From DASSNR01 sp036278935 (GTDB lineage Bacteria; Gemmatimonadota; Gemmatimonadetes; Gemmatimonadales; Gemmatimonadaceae), in the NCBI GenBank assembly GCA_036278935.1, contig DASUKA010000146.1, forward strand, positions 1 through 64,000: a stretch of 64,000 nt of DNA, written 5' to 3'. Numbering within the stretch: position 1 is the first letter of the stretch; each line of letters begins with the position of its first letter. The translations under genes were made by a program, and so were the position numbers. Positions 42,213 to 50,310 of this stretch are shown here, one piece after another. The notes beneath the pieces are model-generated. The model did no database searches. It had not been told where the DNA came from and saw only the letters and a program-made list of their open reading frames with translations.

Positions 42213-44147
42213 CTACTCGATGGCGGACAACCGCCAGCCGCCCGCATCACGCCGCAACGTGGCGTGTAGCTGGACGTCGTGTTCTTCAGTGCGCCGAGTG
42301 CTCGTATTGAGGTACGTGTAGCGCCCCGCAAGCTGCGCGTTGGCGGAGCCGCCGGCAACGTCCAGCCGGGTGATCTCGAGCGTGACATGCACATCGCGCA
42401 CGGTCTGGAAGAACTGCTCCCAGTCGTGGACCCGGTCAGGCGTGATGGAGGGGTACAGCGCCCGGATGGCGCCGGTGCGTCGCGATTCGATGGCGCGCGC
42501 GTACGCCGTGACGACGGCGTGGATGGCCGAGCGGTCGTCAGCAACCGGCGCTGGCTTCACCGATGGCGCGGAAGTGGACGCGCCAGCGCTGGCTACGGCA
42601 TTCCCCGCTGGGGCGTGCTCCGCTGCGCGCTCCGGGCGCGGCGCCGGAGCCGCTGTGTCGGCTGGCGCGGTCGCTGCCACACGGGTGCGCGCTGTATCCG
42701 CTGGCTGGCGCGAAGCGCTCGCCCATGCCGACGCAGCCTCCATGAGTTGGTCGGCGGCTTGTGAGCGCCGCCCGGCTCCCGCTGCGGAATCGGCGAGAGC
42801 CAGCAGTGAATCACCAGCCGCAAGGGCAGACGGGACCGCGCCGCGCCCCACCGCCAGCACGCGGCTCTCGACGGCCGATCTGCGCAAGGATGTCCAGACG
42901 CTGTCCGTGGCTGGTGTGGCAGTGGCCGCGTGGCGCCGAGCGCCCACAGTTGCGGGTGCGACGCGATGTTCCGGCGCGGGCGGTTTGCTGCCGCCGGTGC
43001 GCAAGGGCGCCTTCGCTACGGTCGAGTCGGTTGGCGGAGGCACTGTCGGGGTGCGAGCCACGGAGACGCTCGGCGGGTGCGCGACGGGCGAGCCCGCGGC
43101 GACGCTGCCCGATGGCGGGGCGGCTACAACGCGCTGGCGTAGTGAGCGGAGCGACGGGGACACGAGCCAGAGGATGATGAGCACCGCCGCGACACCGATG
43201 CCCAATGCGGCGGCGGTACGCCCTGCACCGTGCCGGCGCCGGCGAGGCGGCCGGGGCAGCTCGGGTGGCGAGCCGCGCAAGCGTGGGTTGGTCGTGCCCG
43301 TCCCCGGGCTATCCCAGATGGCGGCCGTCAGATCGAGCGCGTTCGCAAAGCGGTCCGCGGGCTCGAAGGCCAGCGCTCTGGCGACCGCGTTGTCCACCAC
43401 GGCCGGCACGTCTTCTCGCACCGTCGAGAGCGGCGGCGGAGTGTCGGTGAAGCGCTTGGTCACCATCACTTCGCCGTCGGGACCGGTGAAGGGCGGCGCA
43501 CCCGCGAGCATCTCGTACAGCACGCATCCCAGGCTGTAGATATCGCTGCGTCCGTCGATGTCCGCATCGCCGGCCGTCTGCTCGGGGCTCATGTAGGCCG
43601 GCGTGCCGACCGCTACCCCGCTCTCCGTCAACGTCTCCCAGGTTTTACCGCCTGCCGCGTGCACGGCGCGCGCGATCCCGAAGTCCGCGACCACTGCGTG
43701 CGTGCCGGAGAGGAGGATGTTCTCCGGCTTGATGTCGCGGTGGACTATCCCGTTGCCATGCGCGTAGTAAAGCGCATCGGCGACATCACGCGCGATGTGC
43801 AGCGCATCGCGCAGCGGGAGCCGACCTTCGTGGCGCAAGCGATCGCGGAGCGACTCGCCGGGCACGAACGGCATGACGTAGTACAGCATGCCGAACGCTT
43901 CGCCCGAATCGTAGAGGGGCAGAATGTGGGGATGCTGCAGCCCGGCGACCATCTTGATCTCGCGCAGGAACCGCTCGGCGCCGAGCAGGGCGCCGAGCTC
44001 CGGCCGGAGCACTTTCATCGCAACCGCGCGCTCGTGCTTGACGTCTCGCCCGAGATAGACGGTCGCCATCCCTCCGCGGCCCAGCTCGCGCTCCAGCTGG
44101 TAGCGGCCGGAAATGGCCTCTTGGAGCTGTTCCGGGATCTGGCTCAT
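42213..44147 (-). CDS. Membrane Ser/Thr protein kinase with C-terminal NTF2-like domain
   Basis: A 644-residue Hanks-type kinase. The kinase domain is at about residues 16-275: GRGGMATVYLG, ATP lysine K45, H136-R137-D138 with K140 and N143, and D155-F-G, so it should be active. One membrane helix at about 312-334 is followed by a 180-residue Pro/Ala/Thr-rich extracytoplasmic stalk and, at the end, a SnoaL/NTF2-like domain (about residues 535-644, with IHAVVTAYARAIESRRTGAIRALYP, VTLEITRLDV and GGWRLSAIE). NTF2 domains often bind small ligands, so this may be the sensor. The start ATG has GGAGGG upstream. Confidence 0.92.
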   Translation of the reverse strand: MSQIPEQLQEAISGRYQLERELGRGGMATVYLGRDVKHERAVAMKVLRPELGALLGAERFLREIKMVAGLQHPHILPLYDSGEAFGMLYYVMPFVPGESLRDRLRHEGRLPLRDALHIARDVADALYYAHGNGIVHRDIKPENILLSGTHAVVADFGIARAVHAAGGKTWETLTESGVAVGTPAYMSPEQTAGDADIDGRSDIYSLGCVLYEMLAGAPPFTGPDGEVMVTKRFTDTPPPLSTVREDVPAVVDNAVARALAFEPADRFANALDLTAAIWDSPGTGTTNPRLRGSPPELPRPPRRRRHGAGRTAAALGIGVAAVLIILWLVSPSLRSLRQRVVAAPPSGSVAAGSPVAHPPSVSVARTPTVPPPTDSTVAKAPLRTGGSKPPAPEHRVAPATVGARRHAATATPATDSVWTSLRRSAVESRVLAVGRGAVPSALAAGDSLLALADSAAGAGRRSQAADQLMEAASAWASASRQPADTARTRVAATAPADTAAPAPRPERAAEHAPAGNAVASAGASTSAPSVKPAPVADDRSAIHAVVTAYARAIESRRTGAIRALYPSITPDRVHDWEQFFQTVRDVHVTLEITRLDVAGGSANAQLAGRYTYLNTSTRRTEEHDVQLHATLRRDAGGWRLSAIE

Positions 44148-44245
44148 CGCCGCACCCTCCGGGATCACGGCTCACGGAAGTATAGACAGGGCGGCACAGC
44201 GGGGCCAGCGGCGGCAGAGCGCCACGGATGCGTGTGATGGCGCCA

Positions 44246-44328
44246 TGCCCGGGGCGGGGCTCGAACCCGCATGGGGTTACCCCCAGGGGATTTTAAGTCC
44301 CCCGCGTCTGCCATTTCGCCACCCGGGC
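44246..44328 (-). tRNA. tRNA-Leu (anticodon UAA)
   Basis: Full cloverleaf on the minus strand: acceptor GCCCGGG/CCCGGGC, anticodon stem GGGGA/TCCCC with loop CTTAAAA (anticodon TAA), long variable arm GGGG-TAA-CCCC typical of leucine, T arm GCGGG-TTCGAGC-CCCGC, discriminator A. 83 bases. The 3' CCA is not encoded. Confidence 0.95.
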
Positions 44329-44399
44329 GTCCCACGACACAAACGGGAGCGGCACCTCGATGCGCTCCCGTGTGGTCAGTGCTCCTGTCGCTACCTGAG

Positions 44400-44472
44400 A
44401 GCGGGAAACGGGACTCGAACCCGCGACCCCAACCTTGGCAAGGTTGTGCTCTACCAACTGAGCTATTCCCGC
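44400..44472 (-). tRNA. tRNA-Gly (anticodon GCC)
   Basis: Cloverleaf on the minus strand: acceptor GCGGGAA/TTCCCGC, D arm GCTC-AGTTGGTAGA-GC, anticodon stem CAACC/GGTTG with loop TTGCCAA (anticodon GCC), T arm GCGGG-TTCGAGT-CCCGT, discriminator T. 73 bases, CCA not encoded. Its first 10 bases overlap the 3' end of the upstream SGNH gene on the same strand. Confidence 0.95.
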
Positions 44473-45782
44473 ATCGGATGCAAAGCTAGCCCAACCGGAG
44501 ATGGGGAACAAGACCAACGCGCGCCATTGCGCCCCCAAGCGTCCCGCGCGCTCCAGGGTGCGACATGCGGAATTGCGGTGCCGCATTTGGCGTTGATGAC
44601 ATCGATCAGCAAGTTCGCGACGAGCGCATGCGCCGGACGCGCGGGATGAATTCCGTCCAGGGAGATGTAGCGCCCGAACGGGTGCGTGGCGCTGCCGGGA
44701 TCCGGAATGGCGGGAATCGCCCCGCTCTGCTCCAGAGTGTCGAGTACCGCGTTGGGATCAAGGTAGGCGAAGCCGGCATCCGCCGCCTGCCTCGAGATCT
44801 CCGCGTTGTACGCGGCGACGATCGCGTGGATGGTCGCCTGCTCGTCGGCATCCAGCACGAAGACATCGCCTACCGCGGTGCCGGGCACCGAGTTCTTCTC
44901 GCAGCCGATGGTAGCGGGCTGCGCGCCGGAGTGAATCTGTGCAATGATCGCGAGTGAGATACGCGATGTGGAGCCCGCGCAGTTGTCGAGCACGCGCACG
45001 GTGGTGCCGGCCGCCTGATCGAACGCCGCCTTGAACGCGGCATTGTCGAGCAACGCCGTTGCGGGAAAGAGCAGCGGAATGCGGGCGACATCCACCACGC
45101 CAATGAGTACGCCGCCTTTGAGGTGCGGCGCGCGGCGCAGCGCGGCCATCATGGTCTCGTATCGCGCCGCAAACGTATCGGGAGGCGTGAAGCCCGGTGA
45201 GATGCCCGGTGTGGCAGTGAGCACGCCGCTCGTTGCCGCGTCGAGGACATCGTTGTTGCCGATCCAGACGCTCACGAAGGTGGGATCGGCCTCCAGCGCG
45301 CGCTGCACCTGCGTCTCTCCGCCAAGAATGAGCTGCGTGAGCAAGTTGGCCGACGGCGCGGCCGGGGCAATGAGATCGCGACTCGTGGCACCCGGCACCG
45401 CCACATCATTGATCACGGCCATGGCGGACGACGGCTCACGCAACGCGCAACTGGCATCCGTTCCACCGCCTACGCGGTGCTGTGTGAGCGCATTGTCCAC
45501 TGGCGGCGGGCACCCCGGCATGGCGAGCAACGGGAGGGCGAAGCGCGTCCCCATCGCACCGGCCAGCAGCGCGGCGTAGCTCTCCCGCTGCGTGGAGTCG
45601 TTGATGCCGCCCGACTGGAACCCCGCCGTGATGCTGTTGCCCAGCGCCACGTACGTCGTGAACAGTGCGCCGGCGCGTGGCGGCGCCGCCGTGATGAGGT
45701 CGGCCGTCGTGGTGCAGGCAGCCGCCGGTCCCATCAGCAGCAGCGCTGCGACCGGCTGAATCCAGATGCGCGTGCGTGGCAT
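44463..45782 (-). CDS. SGNH/GDSL-family hydrolase lipoprotein
   Basis: A 439-residue exported esterase-like protein. The lipobox PAAAC lies at about residues 18-22 after a short signal peptide, so it should be a lipoprotein. The SGNH blocks are present: block I as YVALGNSITAGFQSGG with the catalytic serine, the oxyanion region SVWIGNNDVLDA, and block V as LDGIHPARPAH with the D-x-x-H pair. The last 37 or so residues, after INAKCGTAIP, look like read-through sequence and run into tRNA-Gly; the natural stop may have been lost. It follows a FadL-like gene by 22 bases, and FadL-esterase pairing would fit uptake of lipid esters. Confidence 0.87.
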   Translation of the reverse strand: MPRTRIWIQPVAALLLMGPAAACTTTADLITAAPPRAGALFTTYVALGNSITAGFQSGGINDSTQRESYAALLAGAMGTRFALPLLAMPGCPPPVDNALTQHRVGGGTDASCALREPSSAMAVINDVAVPGATSRDLIAPAAPSANLLTQLILGGETQVQRALEADPTFVSVWIGNNDVLDAATSGVLTATPGISPGFTPPDTFAARYETMMAALRRAPHLKGGVLIGVVDVARIPLLFPATALLDNAAFKAAFDQAAGTTVRVLDNCAGSTSRISLAIIAQIHSGAQPATIGCEKNSVPGTAVGDVFVLDADEQATIHAIVAAYNAEISRQAADAGFAYLDPNAVLDTLEQSGAIPAIPDPGSATHPFGRYISLDGIHPARPAHALVANLLIDVINAKCGTAIPHVAPWSARDAWGRNGARWSCSPSPVGLALHPMRE

Positions 45783-45804
45783 CGCTCGATGGTCCGGCCG
45801 GCCG

Positions 45805-47244
45805 TCAGAAGCGCGCGCGCACGCTGAGCGACACAACATCCGCGCTCAACTCGTAAAAGCCCGCGGCGGGTGGGATGCTGGTCAGCACGAGCGCGTTCGG
45901 CGGAACGAGGCGCCGGTCCGCTATGCGTCCGCGGCGCCCCGTCGTCCCCACATGCAGGTAGGCCGCATCCATCGTGTAACGCCCACCAATCGGAACGCCG
46001 ATGCCCGCCGAGATGTTGTAGCGATTCATATCGGGAAGCAGAGGGGCCACCGATTGGTCCGGCACGGGGCTGGGTGCGTAACTGAATCCGGCGCGCGCCA
46101 CCCATCCGTTCGCGAGTCGGTACTCGCCCCCGCTCCGCAGCGCCCAGGAGTCGTGGTACTGCTCCTCGATGGTGCGGCTCTCGGCAGCGGCCGGGCCCTG
46201 GAAGTTCAGCGGAAGCCGGTCGAAGACGCTCCATCCGAACCAGACGTAATCCACCGAGAGCCGCGCGTGCCGCAGTCCGCTGTAGCCCACACCGACGGCG
46301 AGCTGCGCCGGATTCTCGATGGTCGTGGTGACGCGCTGGGGAACGAGCGCGCCGCCCGGCGCAAACTCGCTGGCCAGCAATGCATCGAGCTGTGTGCCAG
46401 CGGGAAGCGTTCCGAGCGGTGTCGGGATGGCGGCCGGGATGATCAGCCCGGTGCTGATCTGCCCGAACGTCGCGCGCGCATCCTCGTACCGAAAGCGCAT
46501 CGCCGACAGGTAGCGTGCCCCCACCTGCAGCACCGGTGTGATGTGGCCGTGGATGCCGACATTGAACCCCCAGGCCGTAGCGCTCCCTTTCAACCGCGCG
46601 CGCGCGAAGGCCGTGCCGGGGCGTATCCCCAGCGCCCCAAAGCTCACTCCAGGGGGAAGTCCGGCCACGGAAAAGGGAACGGGCACCGTCGCCAGGTCCA
46701 CAGCCTCCACCAGCTCGGCGCTGGAGCGGCCGAACACCGGCCCTCCACCAACGGACCAGTTGCCGGGCGTGAGCTGAATCGCAATGGTGGGCTGGACGTA
46801 AATGGAGGTGAGCTGCGCGCGTTGCGCGGCGAAGCGGCCGGGAAAGTCGGACGGCCATCCGATGGACAGGCCATAGGGCACGTACGCACCAAGCCCGGCC
46901 GCCCATCGGTGCCCCCCGTAGCTCAGGAAGAGATGCGGCGGAACATCGGCCGGCGCGTCGAGCGCATACGAATGGCGTGTCGTGTCAGCGATGAAGCGCC
47001 CCCTCACGCCGATCGCCGCGGCTCCCGCGTAGATGGACCAATGCTGGAGCGATATGAGCGCGGCCGGGTTCCAGTAGATGACTGACGGGTCGGTGCACGG
47101 CGCGCCGGTCGCGGCCTGTCCGCGCGCCACCGCGCACGTGCCGATCTCGTTCAGGCCAAAGCCCTGCGCGTGGAGCACGGGGACGGCGCTCATCATTGCG
47201 GCCAGTAGCCCCAGCCACGGGCGGAGCCGTGCGCTCCTCCTCAC
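45805..47244 (-). CDS. OmpP1/FadL-family outer-membrane protein
   Basis: FadL-type barrels carry hydrophobic compounds such as long-chain fatty acids across the outer membrane. The 479-residue protein begins at GTG 47244, overlapping the galK stop by four bases. It has a signal peptide ending VPVLHAQG, then the family opening GFGLNEIGTCAVARGQAATGAP followed by PSVIYWNPAAL, the usual FadL N-terminus. The C-terminal ends SADVVSLSVRARF with the terminal phenylalanine expected for an outer-membrane barrel. A longer in-frame extension lies inside galK and was rejected. Confidence 0.92.
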   Translation of the reverse strand: MRRSARLRPWLGLLAAMMSAVPVLHAQGFGLNEIGTCAVARGQAATGAPCTDPSVIYWNPAALISLQHWSIYAGAAAIGVRGRFIADTTRHSYALDAPADVPPHLFLSYGGHRWAAGLGAYVPYGLSIGWPSDFPGRFAAQRAQLTSIYVQPTIAIQLTPGNWSVGGGPVFGRSSAELVEAVDLATVPVPFSVAGLPPGVSFGALGIRPGTAFARARLKGSATAWGFNVGIHGHITPVLQVGARYLSAMRFRYEDARATFGQISTGLIIPAAIPTPLGTLPAGTQLDALLASEFAPGGALVPQRVTTTIENPAQLAVGVGYSGLRHARLSVDYVWFGWSVFDRLPLNFQGPAAAESRTIEEQYHDSWALRSGGEYRLANGWVARAGFSYAPSPVPDQSVAPLLPDMNRYNISAGIGVPIGGRYTMDAAYLHVGTTGRRGRIADRRLVPPNALVLTSIPPAAGFYELSADVVSLSVRARF

Positions 47245-48413
47245 GAGCCAAGCGGCTCCAGCCGTGCGCCCGCCTCGGCGCGCGTGATCCACGTACGGGG
47301 TGAGCGGCCGAACGTCGCAGCGAACTCCGTGGCCAGAGCAGCGGCCGCCCCCGGGAGCGCCGCGGCCTCGCCCACCACGATCGCGCAGCCGCCCCACCCC
47401 GCCCCGGTGAGCCGCGCCCCTCGCACGTCGTCGCATTGCATGGCGCGCGCGACGAGCCAGTCGAGCTCCGGCGTCGAACACTCGTATTGCATGCGGAGAG
47501 AAGCGTGGGACGCGCACAACAGTTCCCCGGGTAGCGGCTCTCCGCGCCGCAGCACGCTGACCGCGGCGCGCACGCGGTCCGTTTCCTCGACCACGTGCAT
47601 GGCGCGCCGGTCCAGGGGAGCCGGCAGCTGCGCGTCACGGATCTCGTCAACCGTGGCGCCCGCGAGATGGCGAAGCTCCGGGTGTGCGCGCCGCAGCAGC
47701 GCCAACGCACGATCGCACTCCGCTCGCCGCGCATTGAACGCCGAGCGCCGAAGTGCGCGCCGGCCGCGAGTGTCGATGACGAGCACCGCATCCCGCATCG
47801 GGATGAGCTCCGTGACCTGCTGGTCGCAATCGATGTGAAGCGCGCGGTCCGCCGCACCAAGTGCGGAGGCGAACTGGTCCATGATTCCCACAGCGACCCC
47901 GACGAACGCGGTCTCCGCACGATGCCCCAGCAGAGCGATCTCGCGCATTGGCAGCGACGCGCCCGTCAGCTCGGCCAGGGCCAGCGCAGTGGCCACTTCC
48001 AGCGCCGCCGAGGAGCTCAGGCCGGCGCCCGCCGGAATGTCGCTGGTGATCGCGACATCGCACGGCGGCAGCACGAGGCCGCCTGCGGCGAGCTGCGCCA
48101 CCACGCCCGCGAGGTAATCCCACCACGCGCCGGCGCACCGCGGCGCGCGCAGGTCGACCTCGCCCTCCGTGGCGTGCGACGCGGAGCGCACATGGAGCAC
48201 GTTGCCATGCATGCGCCGGCGCACCGCCACCCAGGTGCGCAGCGCGATGGCCATGGGGAGCACCTCGCCCCCGTTATAATCGGTGTGCTCACCGATGAGA
48301 TTCACCCGTCCCGGTGCCGACGCGACGACGTCCGGCGCGAACTCCACGAAGCGCGCTGGGGCGGTGTCCGCCGCGTCGCGCCGGGACAGTGGTGCGCGCG
48401 GCCCCTCGCTCAC
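47241..48413 (-). CDS. galK: Galactokinase
   Basis: GalK phosphorylates galactose at C1 in the Leloir pathway. The GHMP-family motifs are complete: substrate signature GRVNLIGEHTDYNGG, ATP motif PAGAGLSSSAALEV and motif 3 GARLTGAGWGGCAIV. The GTG start at 48413 overlaps the upstream glycosidase stop by four bases and gives 390 residues, the normal size. No galT or galE is present in the window. The pairing with an upstream glycosidase gene suggests use of a galactose-containing sugar. Confidence 0.95.
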   Translation of the reverse strand: MSEGPRAPLSRRDAADTAPARFVEFAPDVVASAPGRVNLIGEHTDYNGGEVLPMAIALRTWVAVRRRMHGNVLHVRSASHATEGEVDLRAPRCAGAWWDYLAGVVAQLAAGGLVLPPCDVAITSDIPAGAGLSSSAALEVATALALAELTGASLPMREIALLGHRAETAFVGVAVGIMDQFASALGAADRALHIDCDQQVTELIPMRDAVLVIDTRGRRALRRSAFNARRAECDRALALLRRAHPELRHLAGATVDEIRDAQLPAPLDRRAMHVVEETDRVRAAVSVLRRGEPLPGELLCASHASLRMQYECSTPELDWLVARAMQCDDVRGARLTGAGWGGCAIVVGEAAALPGAAAALATEFAATFGRSPRTWITRAEAGARLEPLGS

Positions 48414-50305
48414 GTGCGCACGCCGAGTGCGTGCACGGCGTACCACACGCTCCAGGCCAGCAGTGCAGACAGCGCCGCATCGCCGCCGTTTGCCACGCCC
48501 CGACCGTCCGCGCTCACAATTTCGGCCGCGATGCCGTTGTCGAGCGGCGCACGCCGAAACCACTGAAGCACTGCGGCCGCATCGGGCCCCATAAGACGCG
48601 CGCACTGCTGCGCCAGCGCATGCGGCTCCGTGCCCACACCACGTACCGTACGGCGGTAGACCGAATCGTGCCGCTCGACCGCGCCGTAGAGCGGCAGCCA
48701 GTATGCCGAGGCGGCGGGATCGTCCTCCGTCACCGCGTGACCCGCCAGATCGGTGGCCGAGGCGAAGGTGACACGTCCGTCCTGCTCAATGGCAAAGTGC
48801 CGGCGCATTGCCGCACGCACCGCTTCCGGATCTTCCACGCCGCGCGCGCTCCCTTCATCGAGCGTACGGCGAAAGACATCCAGCGCCTGCGCAGCCACCG
48901 CATTCCCGTGCAGCGTGAACGGCTGCGCGGCGGGCTCGCCGGACAGCGTAACCTCCGTGGCGTACAGCGGGACCTGTCGATCACGCCGCGCAGCCAGGTC
49001 CTCCCACGACACGTAGAGCGTATCGGCCACGACGGGCTCGTCCACGAGCTGCTCATCACCCGTTTCGCGAATGTAGCGGTCGATCGCGAGCGCGAAGGCC
49101 GCCAGTCCCTCGAGCGACAGTCCCGGCTCGAAGAGCGTCCCATCCAGATAGTGCACTCCGTCCCCCGGGGCGTAGCCGTGCAACTCACAGGTACGCAGCA
49201 GCAACTCGTGCGCGAGCGCGGGATCGGCGAGTTGCACGGCGGGGAGCGTCCACATCAACGCCTCCCAGTCCCGCACGGTCACGCCGTTGCCGTTCCACGG
49301 GGCGCGTGCACGCACGACGTAGTAATGCGCGTCGTCGAGCGCACGGCCTGCGGCGTAGAAGTACGCGAAGAGGAGATTGCGGTTGATGAGCCGGTCGATT
49401 CCTTCGTGCCCCACCGTCTGCTCGAGCGACTGCAGCGCGTCCCGTGTGACGGCAAGCAGGTCGCTCCACCCGCGGCGGCGCATGACGGCCACCGTTGCCT
49501 CCGCGCCATCCCGTTCGGGGCCGGCGGCGATGTAGAAGGCGGCGGTCGCGCGCGCGCCTGGCGGCACGGTCAGGTCACGGTGCAGCGCATAGCCGGGCGC
49601 GTCGCCCCCGACAGTCTCCACGCGCGCCTCGCCATCCGCCGCTATGGCGAGCGCGGCGAGCGCGGGCTGTCCTGTCCCCTCCAGCACGATTACATCGTGC
49701 GGCGCCGCCACCAGGCGATGGGCATCGCCCACGGGGCGCGGCGTGCGCACCCGGAGCTGCCGTGCGCCGAGCACTCCTTCGAGCGACACCGTCACGCGGA
49801 GCTCAGTCTCTCCCCGGTTCTCGAGCAGCAGCGCATAGACGGCGCCCGCCACGTCGGCCGTGCGGCCATACGGTGCGAAGACCGTTCCGCGCAGCACCAG
49901 TGCGCCAACCGTGGACGTGAAGGTGGGAAGCCACTCGTAGAGGCGTTCCCACGCGAGCCCCTGCGCTGAGAGATGCTTGCGCTCGCCGTCCACTCGCAGG
50001 ACGGGGCGAGCCAGCGCCGCGCCCTGGCCCTGCAGGTATTCGGCCGATCCGGCGAACTCGAGGGAGGCGCGAGCGCCACGGTGGAGCACACCCACGGCAT
50101 GGACGGCACCGTCGGCGGGATGGATGCACGGCAAGGCAAGCCAATGGTTTCCAGTGACTTGCCACGGAACTGCTGGAATAGGAGTCGGATTCACGGCACC
50201 GGTTGCGTTGAATTGACACTCGCCGAGTACGATGATACTCTGCCCTCCGGCCGTCAACGAGCACTGCCCCGTCGAGCGGGCGTCGCCCTTCGCTTTGCTG
50301 TCCAT
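48410..50305 (-). CDS. Putative glycoside hydrolase with (alpha/alpha)6-type catalytic domain
   Basis: The product (about 631 residues from ATG 50305) looks like a two-domain glycosidase. The beta-sandwich N-terminal half spans about 30-300 (NHWLALPCIHPADGAV, LLLENRGETELRVTVSLEG). The helical half carries ALDDAHYYVVRARAPWNGNGVTVRDWEALMW, GDGVHYLDGTLFEPGLS and YWLPLYGAV, similar to (alpha/alpha)6-barrel trehalase, glucoamylase and debranching enzymes. I cannot assign a GH family. The start is uncertain: ATG 50305 and ATG 50317 overlap the divergent gene's start, so a downstream GTG near 50194 (VNPTPIPAV) may be the real one. It is coupled to galK downstream, so a galactoside is a plausible substrate. 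Confidence 0.7.
   Translation of the reverse strand: MDSKAKGDARSTGQCSLTAGGQSIIVLGECQFNATGAVNPTPIPAVPWQVTGNHWLALPCIHPADGAVHAVGVLHRGARASLEFAGSAEYLQGQGAALARPVLRVDGERKHLSAQGLAWERLYEWLPTFTSTVGALVLRGTVFAPYGRTADVAGAVYALLLENRGETELRVTVSLEGVLGARQLRVRTPRPVGDAHRLVAAPHDVIVLEGTGQPALAALAIAADGEARVETVGGDAPGYALHRDLTVPPGARATAAFYIAAGPERDGAEATVAVMRRRGWSDLLAVTRDALQSLEQTVGHEGIDRLINRNLLFAYFYAAGRALDDAHYYVVRARAPWNGNGVTVRDWEALMWTLPAVQLADPALAHELLLRTCELHGYAPGDGVHYLDGTLFEPGLSLEGLAAFALAIDRYIRETGDEQLVDEPVVADTLYVSWEDLAARRDRQVPLYATEVTLSGEPAAQPFTLHGNAVAAQALDVFRRTLDEGSARGVEDPEAVRAAMRRHFAIEQDGRVTFASATDLAGHAVTEDDPAASAYWLPLYGAVERHDSVYRRTVRGVGTEPHALAQQCARLMGPDAAAVLQWFRRAPLDNGIAAEIVSADGRGVANGGDAALSALLAWSVWYAVHALGVRT
50213..50241 (+). 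promoter_or_regulatory. Promoter of the 50311 outer-membrane protein gene
   Basis: A perfect TTGACA and TACTCT are separated by 17 bases and point rightward, giving a leader of about 63 bases before the ATG at 50311. It lies inside the first codons assigned to the divergent glycosidase gene, which supports a shorter glycosidase start. Confidence 0.55.
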
Positions 50306-50310
50306 TGCCG

